The notes: generated from the letters alone by a model not told the origin. DNA of 64,000 nucleotides from Apilactobacillus zhangqiuensis (GCF_019656215.1 NZ_BPLK01000001.1:62001-126000); one strand, 5' to 3'. Positions 29,491 to 39,768 are shown, counted from the first letter of the stretch. Program-made: numbers and translations.

Positions 29491-30880
29491 GAAACTATGG
29501 GGAGGTCGTTTTAACGGCGACGCCAACGACTTATTCTTGAGGCTCGGAGCCTCAATCAATGTTGATATCAAAATGGCAAACGAAGACATTGAGGGCTCAA
29601 TTGCCCATGCCACCATGTTAAGCAACGTTGGTATCATTACAGAGGCCGAAAAAGACCAAATCGTAAACGGTCTAAAAGAGATTAAAGAAGAATTCAATGA
29701 AGGAAAACTTCATTTTAGTTACCAAAACGAAGATATTCATATGAATGTTGAAACGGTGCTAACCGAAAAAATCGGTGCTGTCGCTGGAAAGCTACACACC
29801 GCTCGTTCTAGAAATGATCAAGTGGCATTAGACTTTCACTTATACCTAAAGAAACGTCTACCACAAATCATTGCACTGATTAGGAGCTTTCAAAGCGAAT
29901 TGGTCAACCTAGCCGATGAAAATTTAGAAACCATCATGCCAGGATATACCCATTTACAACACGCTCAACCAATCTCACTTGCCCATTACCTAATGGCCTA
30001 CTACGAAATGTTGGACCGTGATGCCGATAGGTTCGAATTTAACCAAAAGCACACCAACATGTCACCAATTGGGGCGGCGGCATTAGCAGGAACCACATTC
30101 CCAATTGATCCACATTTCACCGCCAATGAATTGGGTTTAGATGCACCTTACAACAATTCCATCGATGCTGTATCGGATAGGGATTTTGCAATTGAATTTC
30201 TAAGCAATGCTTCAATTCTAATGATGCACTTATCAAGACTATGCGAAGAAATTTGCTTATGGTCTAGCTACGAATTCAAGTACGTTGAACTATCAGATGC
30301 ATTCAGCACTGGAAGTTCAATCATGCCACAAAAGAAGAATCCTGACATGTGTGAACTAATCAGGGGTAAAACCGGAGTGGTATACGGTCACCTAAATGCT
30401 TTACTAGCAACGATGAAATCATTGCCACTGGCATATAACAAGGATTTACAAGAAGACAAGGCTGGCGTGTTTGATACAGTCGAAAACATCGAACCAATCC
30501 TACAACTAATGACCGAAATGATTGCTACAATGCAGGTCAACAAGGATAAAATGCTACAAGCGGTCGAAAAAGACTACTCAAATGCAACTGAATTAGCTGA
30601 TTACTTATCAGCCAAGGGATTACCATTTAGACAAGCTCACCGTATCGCCGGTGAATTGGTCGCAAAATGCATAAACGAAAATTGCTACTTACAGGATCTA
30701 CCATTAGAACAACTACATAACTATTCAGACTTGTTTGAAGAAGACATATATGAAGATTTGAAACCACACGTCGCAATTCAAAGAAGAAAGAGTTATGGTT
30801 CAACCGGTTTTGATGAAGTCCATAAACAGATTGAAAAAGCGAAAGAAAAACTAAAGGGAGAAATGAATCATGAAGAATAA
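29483..30880 (+). CDS. argH: Argininosuccinate lyase
   Basis: The 465-residue fumarase/aspartase-superfamily lyase splits argininosuccinate into arginine and fumarate. Signatures: [31 protein letters not shown] and [13 protein letters not shown] choose ATG 29483 ([10 protein letters not shown]) with AAGGTG upstream; a GTG at 29474 is in frame but less likely. It overlaps argG by eight bases and the next gene by eleven, so all are translationally coupled. Confidence 0.96.
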   Translation: MSEKLWGGRFNGDANDLFLRLGASINVDIKMANEDIEGSIAHATMLSNVGIITEAEKDQIVNGLKEIKEEFNEGKLHFSYQNEDIHMNVETVLTEKIGAVAGKLHTARSRNDQVALDFHLYLKKRLPQIIALIRSFQSELVNLADENLETIMPGYTHLQHAQPISLAHYLMAYYEMLDRDADRFEFNQKHTNMSPIGAAALAGTTFPIDPHFTANELGLDAPYNNSIDAVSDRDFAIEFLSNASILMMHLSRLCEEICLWSSYEFKYVELSDAFSTGSSIMPQKKNPDMCELIRGKTGVVYGHLNALLATMKSLPLAYNKDLQEDKAGVFDTVENIEPILQLMTEMIATMQVNKDKMLQAVEKDYSNATELADYLSAKGLPFRQAHRIAGELVAKCINENCYLQDLPLEQLHNYSDLFEEDIYEDLKPHVAIQRRKSYGSTGFDEVHKQIEKAKEKLKGEMNHEE

Positions 30881-32360
30881 AATGAAACATTCCGTGTTAA
30901 TTACCATGTTGCTAATGATTGCAACACTATTCGTGACAGCATTCACTGTTCCAAGTGTTCAAGCATCAGCTTCCGATAACTCACTACAACAAATTAAGCA
31001 AAAAGGTTATATCGTAATGGGAACCGCCCCAGATTATCCTCCATACGAATTTATTGGAAAAGATGATGGTGGATCAAAGGTTTACGGTGCCGATATCGAA
31101 TTAGGTAAGGCCATCGCCAAGAACTTAGGAGTAAAATTAAAGGTTAAATCAATGGGATTTGATTCACTATTAGTTGCTCTTCAAACCAAGAAGGTTGACA
31201 TGGTTATTGCAGGGATGAACGAAACTCCTGAAAGAGCCAAGAGTGTCGACTTCAGTAAGACTTACTACTCATCTGGATTGAGTTTGGTATTAAACAGTGC
31301 CGACGATAAGAAAATCAAGTCATACAAGGATCTTCAAGGTAAGACCATCGGTGCTCAAATCGGATCAGTGCAATACGACGCTGTGAAGAAGGGTATCAAG
31401 AACATTAACCTAAAGGGAATGGAAAACATCAACGATTTAATTCTTGCTTTGAAGTCGGGAAAAATCACAGCTATTCCACTAGACACTGCTGTAGCTCAAG
31501 CCTACGCAGCCCACAACCCAGGTCTAAAGATTATTGACGCTAAGATGCCTGGTCAAGAAAGTCAAAACAAGATTGCATTCTTCAAGGGGGCTACTAGCTT
31601 AGAAAACGCTGCTAACAAGACAATTGATAAGGTTAACAAGGATAACCTATACACTAAGAAATTCGTTCCAGCGGCCGCAAAACACATCACTAACAATAAG
31701 TCACAATCACAATTTGAAACAATGTGGCAATACAAGAACTTCTTTATCTCAGGTATCGAATACACAATGATCATCTCAGTGGTATCGGTATTCTTCGGTA
31801 TCATCTTAGGTATTATCTTTGCGCTAATGAGATTAAGTCACAACTGGCTATTGCACTCAATCGCCGTTTGCTACATCGAATTCATTCGTGGAACACCTCA
31901 ATTAGTTCAAATTATGTTCATCTACTTTGGTCTAGGAACTGTCGTTAACGTTCCAGCCTTAACTTCAGGAATTATCGCTATTTCTATTAACTCTGGAGCC
32001 TACGTCGCCGAAATCATTAGAGGGGGAATTAATTCTATCTCTGATGGTCAAAGCGAAGCTGCATTATCACTTGGTCTATCCAAGAAACAATCAATGCAAT
32101 ACATCGTGTTACCACAAGCCTTCAAGAACATCTGGCCTGCACTTGGTAACGAATTAGTAACCTTGATCAAGGATAGTTCACTAGCATCCGTAATTGGGGT
32201 TGGAGAACTAATGTATCAAATGAGAGCAGTCCAAGCTGACACTTACTTGGGTGTCGCACCAATCGCTGTCATTATGGTCATTTACTTCGTAATCACATTT
32301 ACAATTTCTAGAATTATGAAACACTTAGAAGGGAAGATTAGCCATGGAACCAATGATTAA
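30870..32360 (+). CDS. Amino-acid ABC transporter, substrate-binding/permease fusion
   Basis: The 496-residue protein combines a signal peptide (1-33, near VQASAS), a periplasmic-type SBP_bac_3 domain (about 38-270, [13 protein letters not shown]) and a HisM-type permease domain (about 285-490) with the EAA loop [20 protein letters not shown]. Such fusions are common in lactic acid bacteria for polar amino acids. Its place behind argGH under Arg T-boxes suggests an importer of arginine or of a precursor such as citrulline; that is inference. Start ATG 30870 has AAAGGGAG upstream. Confidence 0.88.
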   Translation: MKNKMKHSVLITMLLMIATLFVTAFTVPSVQASASDNSLQQIKQKGYIVMGTAPDYPPYEFIGKDDGGSKVYGADIELGKAIAKNLGVKLKVKSMGFDSLLVALQTKKVDMVIAGMNETPERAKSVDFSKTYYSSGLSLVLNSADDKKIKSYKDLQGKTIGAQIGSVQYDAVKKGIKNINLKGMENINDLILALKSGKITAIPLDTAVAQAYAAHNPGLKIIDAKMPGQESQNKIAFFKGATSLENAANKTIDKVNKDNLYTKKFVPAAAKHITNNKSQSQFETMWQYKNFFISGIEYTMIISVVSVFFGIILGIIFALMRLSHNWLLHSIAVCYIEFIRGTPQLVQIMFIYFGLGTVVNVPALTSGIIAISINSGAYVAEIIRGGINSISDGQSEAALSLGLSKKQSMQYIVLPQAFKNIWPALGNELVTLIKDSSLASVIGVGELMYQMRAVQADTYLGVAPIAVIMVIYFVITFTISRIMKHLEGKISHGTND

Positions 32361-33078
32361 AATTGAAAATTTAACTAAAAAATTCAAAAATAATACCATC
32401 TTTTCTGACATCAATGCTGAAGTCCACAAGGGCGAAGTAATCTCACTTTTAGGTCCTTCTGGTGCCGGTAAGAGTACTTTCCTTCGTTGCATTAACATGC
32501 TAGGTGAACCAACTTCTGGAAAGATTCTATTGGATGGTAAAGACCTAGTAAGTAGTTCTGAAAAGGAACTAATTCAATTAAGAACCCACATCGGAATGGT
32601 GTTCCAAAGCTTTAACTTGTTTGAAAACAAGACAGTTATCGATAACATCACACTAGCACCCATCAAGGTTAAGAGTATGAGTAAGGAAGACGCTGAAGTA
32701 AAGGCACACGAATTACTTAAGACCGTTGGCCTAGATGACAAGGCAAACGTTTACCCAGACAGCCTATCAGGTGGACAAGCACAACGTATCGCAATCGTAC
32801 GTGCGCTAGCCATGGATCCTGAAGTAATCCTATTCGATGAACCAACTTCAGCATTGGACCCTGAAAAAGTCGGTGAAGTACTAAGCGTTATGCAAGACTT
32901 AGCTAAGAAGGACATGACCATGATTATCGTTACTCATGAAATGGAATTCGCTAAAAATGTTTCAGATGAAATTTGGTTTATGGATGACGGAAAGATTCAA
33001 GAAAAACAAGCTCCACAAGACTTCTTCGCAAATCCCCAAACCCCTAACGCCCAACGTTTTTTAAGCAAAATGATTTAA
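32344..33078 (+). CDS. Amino-acid ABC transporter ATP-binding protein
   Basis: The 244-residue ATPase has Walker A GPSGAGKST, signature LSGGQAQRIAIVRAL and Walker B VILFDEPTSALDPE, followed by the switch His in VTHEM. It energises the fusion permease encoded directly upstream, which it overlaps by 17 bases. It is the last gene of the arg operon; a terminator follows. Confidence 0.93.
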   Translation: MEPMIKIENLTKKFKNNTIFSDINAEVHKGEVISLLGPSGAGKSTFLRCINMLGEPTSGKILLDGKDLVSSSEKELIQLRTHIGMVFQSFNLFENKTVIDNITLAPIKVKSMSKEDAEVKAHELLKTVGLDDKANVYPDSLSGGQAQRIAIVRALAMDPEVILFDEPTSALDPEKVGEVLSVMQDLAKKDMTMIIVTHEMEFAKNVSDEIWFMDDGKIQEKQAPQDFFANPQTPNAQRFLSKMI

Positions 33079-33095
33079 TCTGTTTATAAATACGT

Positions 33096-33125
33096 AAAAA
33101 GACCAACATAAATGTTGGTCTTTTT
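33096..33125 (+). terminator. Terminator of the arg operon
   Basis: AAAAAGACCAACAT/ATGTTGGTCTTTTT perfect stem with AA loop. An upstream in-frame extension of the next ORF overlaps it and is not real. Confidence 0.92.
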
Positions 33126-33198
33126 GATTATTCTCATTTTATTTTGTACAATAAAGCTAAACATGACACATTTTGAATTAATCCGAGGAGGAAATCAA

Positions 33199-33381
33199 TT
33201 GTCTAAACGTTTTAAACTAGTAGAAGAATCATTTACAGGAGTATCCATTTACATCGATCAAAGAACCGGTGTTGAATACGGTGGATACGGAAGTACACTA
33301 ACTCCACTACGCAACCCTGACGGAACTTTGTTTGTTGATGAATCTGAAATTGATCAAGATTACGAACACAAAGAAAAATAA
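33199..33381 (+). CDS. Small DUF6440-type protein
   Basis: A 60-residue cytoplasmic protein, SKRFKLVEESFTGVSIYIDQ onward, with the pattern IYIDQRTGVEYGGYG and LTPLRNPDGTLFVDE that I associate with the DUF6440 family. Function unknown. The start is TTG 33199, seven bases after a strong GAGGAGG; longer in-frame starts run through the preceding terminator. A promoter-like TTGATT-17-TACAAT lies at about 33124-33152. Confidence 0.7.
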   Translation: MSKRFKLVEESFTGVSIYIDQRTGVEYGGYGSTLTPLRNPDGTLFVDESEIDQDYEHKEK

Positions 33382-33399
33382 ACGGGGGAATATGAAACC

Positions 33400-33756
33400 A
33401 TGTTTTTATGGATTCACTTAATTTTTGCGGTATTACTAATCGCTTTAGTGATTATCGCACTATGCAAAAAGAATAACTTTAAGCCTTACATGATGGCTAC
33501 TAGAGTGTCTTATCTAGTCTTCATCGTGACGGGAATTGTACTATTTAGCAAAGCCTTTGAACGCGATGCCATGTTCACGATTTTGAAGGTTTTATCAGCC
33601 ATCTTCTTAATTGGCTTGATTGAAATGGCCTATGCCCAAAAGAATAAAAAGTCGTTAACTGTTGGATTGGTAATGAGCCTTGTCCTAGTTTTCGCACTAG
33701 TGATTGTGATTGGATTAATCGTTGCTGGCGGTCGTCCATTCATTCATTTTATTTAA
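33400..33756 (+). CDS. DUF1516/YisL-type membrane protein
   Basis: The 118-residue protein has four membrane helices with short loops, similar in size and layout to Bacillus YisL (DUF1516). Its role is unknown. Start ATG 33400 follows CGGGGGAA. It lies 18 bases after the DUF6440 gene and shares its transcript, ending at a strong terminator. Confidence 0.7.
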   Translation: MFLWIHLIFAVLLIALVIIALCKKNNFKPYMMATRVSYLVFIVTGIVLFSKAFERDAMFTILKVLSAIFLIGLIEMAYAQKNKKSLTVGLVMSLVLVFALVIVIGLIVAGGRPFIHFI

Positions 33757-33780
33757 ATATTATTATCGCAGATTCTGCGT

Positions 33781-33824
33781 ATCTAAAAAGAGAGTGAACA
33801 AATATGTTCACTCTCTTTTTAGAT
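33781..33824 (+). terminator. Long hairpin terminator
   Basis: A 20-bp perfect stem beginning ATCTAAAAAGAGAGTGAACA with a four-base loop and internal T-run. Confidence 0.9.
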
Positions 33825-33913
33825 CAAGCTTTTGCTAAGGCGAGAAAATTAACCGCGGTAGAATACGCGAAATAAGATATAATAAAGCCAAAGCAAAAAA
33901 GGAGGCTTGCACT

Positions 33914-35107
33914 ATGAAAATTGCAATCTTAGGTCACGGTACCGTCGGAAATGGAGTCTTAAAGATTATTCAAGACAGCGCTTTGCATCCATTTGAAAAA
34001 GATTTATCGGTCAAATATGTATTTGTTCGTCCAGAAAAAGTTGATCAAAACGAATTATTTGTGGATGATTACTCAACAATTTTAAATGATGAAGAAGTCG
34101 ATGTAGTCGTGGAAGTACTAGGTGGACTAGAACCCGCTAAGACAATGATTATCGATGCGTTAAAACATGGCAAGAACGTTGTGACAGCTAATAAAGCGGT
34201 CGTGGCGAGAAACTTGAAGGAATTTGATGAAATCGCTGAAGAAAATGGTGTAAAGTTCTATTTTGAATCAGCCGTCGGAGGTGGAATTCCTTGGATTATT
34301 AATTTAGAAAGAGCGCTTCGCATTGACCAAATTGATTCGATTCACGGAATTTTGAATGGAACTAGTAATTATATCCTAGATACCATGACAAAGACTGGTC
34401 AAAGCTTCGATAAAGTACTAAAAGATGCCCAAGACTTGGGATATGCAGAAGCCGATCCGAGTGCAGATGTTGATGGATACGACATTGAAAATAAATTATG
34501 TATTAGCGTGGATATCGCTTATAATACCTTTGTTAAACCAGGAGCTCACCTATTAAAATTCGGGATTAGAAATATTACCGATGATGATATTAAGTACTTC
34601 AAAAAACACAATTTAATCGTGAAATTACTTGGACGTAGTTTCAAGAAAAACAACAGTTTTAACTTTGTGGTTGAACCAACTTTATATACTCCTGGACAAA
34701 TCGAAGCCGGAATCCATGACAACTACAATTTCGTCGGGTTACGAGGAACTACAATCGGTAAATTAACTTTTAATGGCCAAGGTGCGGGTGAATTTCCAAC
34801 CGCCCATGCGTTAGTGCAAGATATCTTAGATTTAAAGGCTAACAATGTGCATTTGAAACGTGATTTTACCGAAGAATTTTCTTTGAATAACACTACCAAG
34901 AAAAAGAATTACGTTGTCAGAACTAGTGCTGATTTACAATCAAAATTACCGGAATATGACATTCAAAAAGACGGTAATTACTACCATATTGCCGCAATTG
35001 ACACACAAAAAATTCATGATGTTGTTCACGAATTAGCTAGTGATGATAAGGGAATCTTCTTTGCCTGTATCAGTGGTGGAGCATACAATCCATGGATTGA
35101 AAAATAA
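33914..35107 (+). CDS. hom: Homoserine dehydrogenase
   Basis: The 397-residue oxidoreductase reduces aspartate semialdehyde to homoserine, the branch point to threonine and methionine. It has the NAD(P) motif GHGTVGNGV at the N-terminus, GGGIPWIINLERALRIDQI, and the catalytic region ADVDGYDIENKLCIS. It is shorter than the ~430-residue enzymes with a full C-terminal ACT domain; the last ~80 residues are only partly ACT-like, so feedback control may differ. Monocistronic: RBS AAAAGGAGG, terminator after it. Confidence 0.92.
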   Translation: MKIAILGHGTVGNGVLKIIQDSALHPFEKDLSVKYVFVRPEKVDQNELFVDDYSTILNDEEVDVVVEVLGGLEPAKTMIIDALKHGKNVVTANKAVVARNLKEFDEIAEENGVKFYFESAVGGGIPWIINLERALRIDQIDSIHGILNGTSNYILDTMTKTGQSFDKVLKDAQDLGYAEADPSADVDGYDIENKLCISVDIAYNTFVKPGAHLLKFGIRNITDDDIKYFKKHNLIVKLLGRSFKKNNSFNFVVEPTLYTPGQIEAGIHDNYNFVGLRGTTIGKLTFNGQGAGEFPTAHALVQDILDLKANNVHLKRDFTEEFSLNNTTKKKNYVVRTSADLQSKLPEYDIQKDGNYYHIAAIDTQKIHDVVHELASDDKGIFFACISGGAYNPWIEK

Positions 35108-35110
35108 AAA

Positions 35111-35132
35111 GAGCGCCTAATATTAGGCGCTC
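35111..35132. terminator. Bidirectional terminator between hom and the next gene
   Basis: GAGCGCCTAA/TTAGGCGCTC stem with A-run before and T-rich sequence after. Confidence 0.85.
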
Positions 35133-35144
35133 TTATTTGTTTTC

Positions 35145-35534
35145 TTATTCAAAATCTTGTAATGCAAGTTCTGCATATGTTAAACGGGCGAAAGTATCAT
35201 CAGTTGATACACCAGCGTTTTCGAACATGTTTGCGAATAAAATATATTTTGGTTGATCGCTGTATTCACCAGTAATTTCAATCAAACGTTGTAGTTGATT
35301 GGTACGGTTTGCTAAATCATCGATGTGGTTTAGTTCCAAATCATTCTTAGCTGCATCGTAAATAATTTTGTAAGCTTCGGTATTAGTTAATAAATCTAAT
35401 TCCTTAACTTGTTTCATAAAGTTATCAAATTGTTCATCTGATAATTGTTCTTTAACGTAATGTAAATCAACGATTTCATCGCTAAAGTCTTTTGCCCATT
35501 CGTTAATAATAGGTCTTAGTTGTATGTCTGACAT
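35145..35534 (-). CDS. Conserved-looking small cytoplasmic protein, unknown function
   Basis: A 129-residue acidic, helix-rich protein without membrane segments or signal peptide (starts MSDIQLRPIINEWAKDFSDE). I recognise no family. Start ATG 35534 follows AGGAGAGG. It has its own terminator. The following ~230 bases to 35,762 hold only a terminator and AT-rich sequence. Confidence 0.65.
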   Translation of the reverse strand: MSDIQLRPIINEWAKDFSDEIVDLHYVKEQLSDEQFDNFMKQVKELDLLTNTEAYKIIYDAAKNDLELNHIDDLANRTNQLQRLIEITGEYSDQPKYILFANMFENAGVSTDDTFARLTYAELALQDFE

Positions 35535-35726
35535 TGTTAAAAAATCCTCTCCTAATTCAGATAATGCGTTTAGATTATTCTAGTACAAACATCTAAAAAC
35601 GTGTGTAGTTTTTTCATTTATAATGTCATTTAAATGGGGGTTACTGAAAAAATTCATATAACACCTATGATAGTATCTCACATAAGGGTAACTAATTGCA
35701 AAAATATAGAAACATTTAAGAAAAAA

Positions 35727-35760
35727 TAAAAAGACCTAGGAAATTTCTTAGGTCTTTTTT
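35727..35760. terminator. Bidirectional terminator
   Basis: AAAAAGACCTAGGAAA/TTTCTTAGGTCTTTTT stem, two bases before the stop of the minus-strand gene at 35763. Confidence 0.88.
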
Positions 35761-35762
35761 AT

Positions 35763-36725
35763 TTAAAACTTCAATGTGATTGCAGCGTAGTCCAAGTTCA
35801 TTGGCATTTGGCTCTTTGGAAGTAGTAGAACGTTTCCGGCGAAACCAATGGTAGTAATTGCTAAATCATTTAAAGTCTTGTTATAGCTTTCTTCGCTAAT
35901 GTATAAAGTATCGATCTTACCGGATAGGGCGTTTGAAATAATATCTCTTAAATCAATAGCTACTAAACGGTGATCGCTAGCTTTTTCGTATTTAATTTTG
36001 TTGTCGTTGGCTAACTTATCGAAGAATTGTTGATTCAATTCATCAATCATTTCAGAAACCTTGTCGGGACCTAAATCATCCATATCGACATTGCTTGTTA
36101 TGTCTTTAGCAAATGTCTTTTGATCAGCTAGTTCGTTGAATAACTTGCGATTTTCTTCGCTGGCGACAATCACTGTTTGTAGGTAATCATCGTCGTCGAA
36201 TAAATCACTTAGGTATTCTTTTACCAACATGAAGTATTTGTTTTTATCATTGTTTACAAGGACCGGAATTGGCTTGTTCACAAGATTTAAAATGCTAAAG
36301 TGACCGTTATCAACTCTTAGGAGTTTGAAGTCGTTATCGCGTAGGATTAAAACTCGGTAGTGAAGTTGACTTTCAATTTCCTTGATTAGTTGAGCAACAT
36401 TCATGGTGTCATCGATTGAGATTTGAGTCTTAACAGGTTGGGTTAAGTCAAATGAGTGGATAGCTTTAAAACTAACGTATAGTGCTACTCCCGAACCATT
36501 TCCGATATGTTTTGCTCGATCAAAGTTGAATCTCCTTAATTTTCTTTCGTATCTTGGCCAGATATTTTCGTCGTGTTTTTGAATAAATTCTTCTTTAACA
36601 TTTTCGATTAAATTTAAATAGTCATTTTTGTTACTAATTTCGTTAAATGAAACAATTAGTGAGATGAATGGCCCTACTTCATAATCCAAAGTTAGGGTAT
36701 TTCTAAGCTCGATTGTCGACGTCAT
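35763..36725 (-). CDS. Bacterial eRF1-like (baeRF) family protein, probable
   Basis: The 320-residue cytoplasmic protein opens with an FISLIVSFNE strand and ends with GFAGNVLLLPKSQMPMNLDY, the layout of bacterial proteins related to archaeal/eukaryotic release factor eRF1 (baeRF families), which share an opening 'xxSLYLP' strand and a closing 'LLPxxxMP' element. Members are linked to ribosome hibernation or rescue, but function here is unproven. Start ATG 36725 follows AAGGAGG. Monocistronic. Confidence 0.5.
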   Translation of the reverse strand: MTSTIELRNTLTLDYEVGPFISLIVSFNEISNKNDYLNLIENVKEEFIQKHDENIWPRYERKLRRFNFDRAKHIGNGSGVALYVSFKAIHSFDLTQPVKTQISIDDTMNVAQLIKEIESQLHYRVLILRDNDFKLLRVDNGHFSILNLVNKPIPVLVNNDKNKYFMLVKEYLSDLFDDDDYLQTVIVASEENRKLFNELADQKTFAKDITSNVDMDDLGPDKVSEMIDELNQQFFDKLANDNKIKYEKASDHRLVAIDLRDIISNALSGKIDTLYISEESYNKTLNDLAITTIGFAGNVLLLPKSQMPMNLDYAAITLKF

Positions 36726-36831
36726 AGTCTAACCTCCTTAGATTTATATGTTTATAGTATATCATGATGAGCTAAAAGCGAAATATATTGTGCTATAATT
36801 ATGCTATATTAAGCTTAAAGGAGGGATAATT

Positions 36832-38283
36832 ATGCTTTTTAACATCCTATATTTCATTGTTATAGTTAATGAAATTTTGGCTTTGATTACAGTCTTTAGA
36901 GAAGAACGTGATATTGCCGCAACATGGGCATGGTTATTAGTCCTTTCATTCCTACCTGTGCTAGGGTTTTTGATTTATGCATTCGTCGGAAGAAAACTAC
37001 CTAAGAAACGTTTATTCCGTTTCCAATATAAAGACAATAAGTTGATGTATGACATCTTAAAAGAACAAGGTAGAATACATAATAATCCTGAAAAAATCAG
37101 AGCAGATGAGGTTTCATATTCATACAGAACGCTTGTTAAGTTATTCAAGACTTCAGATGTTACTGATTTATCCAGAAGAAACCACGTTAAGATCTTCACT
37201 GAAGGTAATCATCTATTTGATTGCATTATTTCCGATATCAAAAACGCTAAAAGTTCAATTAACATCGAATTTTATACCTTCTACGATGACAGAATTGGTC
37301 ACCGCGTCTTAAAAGAGTTAATTAAAAAGGCCAAAGAAGGCGTTAAAATTCATGTTATCTACGATAGTTGGGGTTCAATGGGAAACAAGCATCATTTCTT
37401 CGATCCGTTGCGTGAAGCCGGTGGTTTTGTAGAACCATTCCTACACACTCATTCAGCCGTAATGGACTTCCGTTTGAACTTTAGAGATCACAGAAAGATT
37501 GTCGTTATCGACGGTAAGTACGGATACATTGGTGGATTTAACATCGGTGACCAATACTTAGGTCGTAAGAAGAAATTTGGTAACTGGCGTGATACTCATT
37601 TGAGAATCGCCGGTTCAGCCGTACATCATCTTCAAGCCCAATTCATCTTGGATTGGAACGTTACCGATATGGAACACAAGATTGATGTCGAAGAAACCAA
37701 GGGATTTTATTTCCCTAAGGTATTCCAAGAAGGTTCTACCAATATCCAAGTGGTGTCAAGTGGACCTAACTCCGATTTACAACAAATCAAGTTGGGCTAC
37801 ATCAAGATGATTCAAAACGCCAAAAACTACTGCTGGATTCAATCACCATACCTGATTCCAGACGATAGTGCTTTGGATGCCATCAGAACAGCTGCAATGT
37901 CAGGTGTTGATATTCGAATCATGGTACCATGCATGCCCGATCATCCGTTTGTATATCGTGCAACTCAATATTATGCTAAACAACTATCAAAATATGGTGT
38001 CAAAATTTACTTCTACGAAGATGGTTTTATTCACGCCAAGACCGTTCTAGTCGATGGTAAAATCGCGTCCGTTGGTTCCGCCAACATGGACTTTAGAAGT
38101 TTCAAACTAAACTTCGAAATTAACGCGTTTATTTACGATGAAGGATTGGCTGAACAATTACATTCTATCTACGTTAACGACATTAGAAGCAGTAAGTTAA
38201 TGACTTATGCGGACTTTGAAAAACAATCACGTTGGTTGAAATTCAAACAAGTATTTAGTCGTCTATTCTCACCAATTCTATAA
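36832..38283 (+). CDS. cls: Cardiolipin synthase
   Basis: The 483-residue phospholipase-D-family enzyme condenses two phosphatidylglycerols to cardiolipin at the membrane. Two N-terminal membrane helices (about 3-22 and 35-52) precede two HKD motifs: HRKIVVIDGKYGYIGGFN and HAKTVLVDGKIASVGSAN. Length matches bacterial Cls. Start ATG 36832 follows AAAGGAGGG. Confidence 0.95.
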   Translation: MLFNILYFIVIVNEILALITVFREERDIAATWAWLLVLSFLPVLGFLIYAFVGRKLPKKRLFRFQYKDNKLMYDILKEQGRIHNNPEKIRADEVSYSYRTLVKLFKTSDVTDLSRRNHVKIFTEGNHLFDCIISDIKNAKSSINIEFYTFYDDRIGHRVLKELIKKAKEGVKIHVIYDSWGSMGNKHHFFDPLREAGGFVEPFLHTHSAVMDFRLNFRDHRKIVVIDGKYGYIGGFNIGDQYLGRKKKFGNWRDTHLRIAGSAVHHLQAQFILDWNVTDMEHKIDVEETKGFYFPKVFQEGSTNIQVVSSGPNSDLQQIKLGYIKMIQNAKNYCWIQSPYLIPDDSALDAIRTAAMSGVDIRIMVPCMPDHPFVYRATQYYAKQLSKYGVKIYFYEDGFIHAKTVLVDGKIASVGSANMDFRSFKLNFEINAFIYDEGLAEQLHSIYVNDIRSSKLMTYADFEKQSRWLKFKQVFSRLFSPIL

Positions 38284-38287
38284 AATA

Positions 38288-38316
38288 AAAAAATCCCACG
38301 TAATGTGGGGTTTTTT
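38288..38316. terminator. Bidirectional terminator between cls and pyrE
   Basis: AAATCCCAC/GTGGGGTTT stem with flanking A- and T-runs. Confidence 0.85.
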
Positions 38317-38318
38317 AT

Positions 38319-38948
38319 TTACATCCAGTTCCATGGATCGTCACGCCACTTACGTAGCACGACTAATTCATTGTCTGAAATACTGTTTTCTGCTTTGGCT
38401 TGTTCAATGATTGTGGAGTAGTTGGTTAATGTATCAAATTCGATACCGGCTTTCTTGAAGTTCTTAGTGCTGTCAGAGAGTTCGTAGGAGAAGATTGCTA
38501 CGACACCAATCACGTTGTAACCTTCATTCTTAAGTGCTTGTGCTGCGTTTAAAACGCTCTTTCCGGTAGAAAGTAGGTCATCAATTAAAACGATTGGGGC
38601 ATTTTCGTCGATGCTTCCTTCCATTTGTTTACCACGACCGTGATCCTTTGGTTTTGAACGCACGTAAATCATTGGTAGGTCTATCTTGTCAGCGACGATT
38701 GCAGCATGGGGGATTCCAGCGGTTGCGACACCACCGATTACTTTGACTTCAGGAAACTTGGTGCGAATTAATTCGGCTAAACCGTCAGCGATGTGGGAGC
38801 GGACTTCTGGAAAGCTAATCGTAATGCGGTTGTCGGTGTAAATTGGTGCCTTGATACCTGAAGCCCAAGTGAAAGGTTTGTTTGGTGAAAGGGTAACTGC
38901 GTTAATTTTTAAAAGGTCTGAAGCGATTAATTGGTTAGTATTCATCAT
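38319..38948 (-). CDS. pyrE: Orotate phosphoribosyltransferase
   Basis: The 209-residue enzyme makes orotidine 5'-phosphate from orotate and PRPP. The PRPP-binding loop is APIVLIDDLLSTGKSVL; further blocks are FTWASGIKAPIYTDNR and VIGGVATAGIPHA. Start ATG 38948 is six bases after GGAGG (an adjacent ATG at 38945 is possible) and overlaps the pyrF stop, giving tight coupling. Confidence 0.96.
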   Translation of the reverse strand: MMNTNQLIASDLLKINAVTLSPNKPFTWASGIKAPIYTDNRITISFPEVRSHIADGLAELIRTKFPEVKVIGGVATAGIPHAAIVADKIDLPMIYVRSKPKDHGRGKQMEGSIDENAPIVLIDDLLSTGKSVLNAAQALKNEGYNVIGVVAIFSYELSDSTKNFKKAGIEFDTLTNYSTIIEQAKAENSISDNELVVLRKWRDDPWNWM

Positions 38949-39664
38949 TTGATTCCTCCATTAACTGCGTTGTAGATGTCTTTGTATGTTTGAACCGGAT
39001 TATCTGATTGGGTGATATTTCTACCCACGACGATTCCGCCGGTGTGTAATTTAAAAGCTTTCGTTGGTGTTACGACTCTTTTTTGGTCGTCGACACTGTT
39101 GCTAGGGAGGCGAATGCCGGGATTGATGCACTTAAAATCATAAGAGACTGCTTGATGAATCAAGTCGTTTTCTAGTGCTGAGGAGATGACGCCATCGGCA
39201 CCACTTTGACTGGCCATTTTGGCTAAATGGGATACTGATTCGGCCATTGAAACGTTCACTAATTCTTCATCGTGGAGTTGGTTTTCTGATGTCGAGGTTA
39301 ACTGTGTCACCGCAAGTAGTTGTGGTCCATTGACTCCGGCTTGTTTGGCACCTTCGTCTAATCCGCGTCTGGCAGCCTTAATCATTTCGCTGCCACCAAG
39401 TGAATGAACGGTGGTGAATTGAACATCCAATTGGCCAAGTTGCTTGGCAGCTTGTTGTACGGTGTGAGGAATATCGTGTAGTTTTAAATCCAAAAAGACA
39501 TCGATATTTTGATTACGTAATGCTTTGATAATGCTGGCACCTTCGCGATAGAAGAGCTCCATGCCGACTTTGACCGCCAATGTTTTGACGTCCTTAAATG
39601 GCTCCAAAAATTTTAAAACAGTGGGTGCGTCGACAAAATCTAGTGCAATGAATACTGGGTTCAT
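38945..39664 (-). CDS. pyrF: Orotidine 5'-phosphate decarboxylase
   Basis: The 239-residue enzyme makes UMP from OMP. It has the family motif DLKLHDIPHTVQQAA with the catalytic Asp-Lys-Asp array, and the phosphate-binding end PGIRLP...GGIVVGRNIT. Start ATG 39664 follows GGAGGG. It leads a two-gene pyrF-pyrE operon behind a PyrR-type attenuator; the other pyrimidine genes are not in the window. Confidence 0.96.
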   Translation of the reverse strand: MNPVFIALDFVDAPTVLKFLEPFKDVKTLAVKVGMELFYREGASIIKALRNQNIDVFLDLKLHDIPHTVQQAAKQLGQLDVQFTTVHSLGGSEMIKAARRGLDEGAKQAGVNGPQLLAVTQLTSTSENQLHDEELVNVSMAESVSHLAKMASQSGADGVISSALENDLIHQAVSYDFKCINPGIRLPSNSVDDQKRVVTPTKAFKLHTGGIVVGRNITQSDNPVQTYKDIYNAVNGGIK

Positions 39665-39679
39665 ACTTTTCCCTCCAAC

Positions 39680-39768
39680 AAAAAAGTCGTATAGCCTCAG
39701 AGACTACACGACAAATTAGGGTCCACTTATTCCGTTCGTCGATTTACTAGCCTCACTGGACTAATTTA
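39680..39768 (-). promoter_or_regulatory. PyrR-type attenuator of pyrF-pyrE
   Basis: On the minus strand, a hairpin (39713-39768) carries the PyrR-binding consensus AGTCCAGTGAGGCTAGTAAA, close to the known AGUCCAGAGAGGCUNGNAAG. It is followed by a terminator stem GTCGTGTAGTC with its complement and six Us (39680-39712). Bound PyrR plus UMP should favour termination, shutting off the operon when uridine nucleotides are plentiful. Confidence 0.85.

Noticed and set aside
33112-33198. N-terminal hydrophobic extension of the DUF6440-type protein
   Set aside because: It would start inside the arg operon terminator; the TTG at 33199 has an ideal GAGGAGG seven bases upstream.
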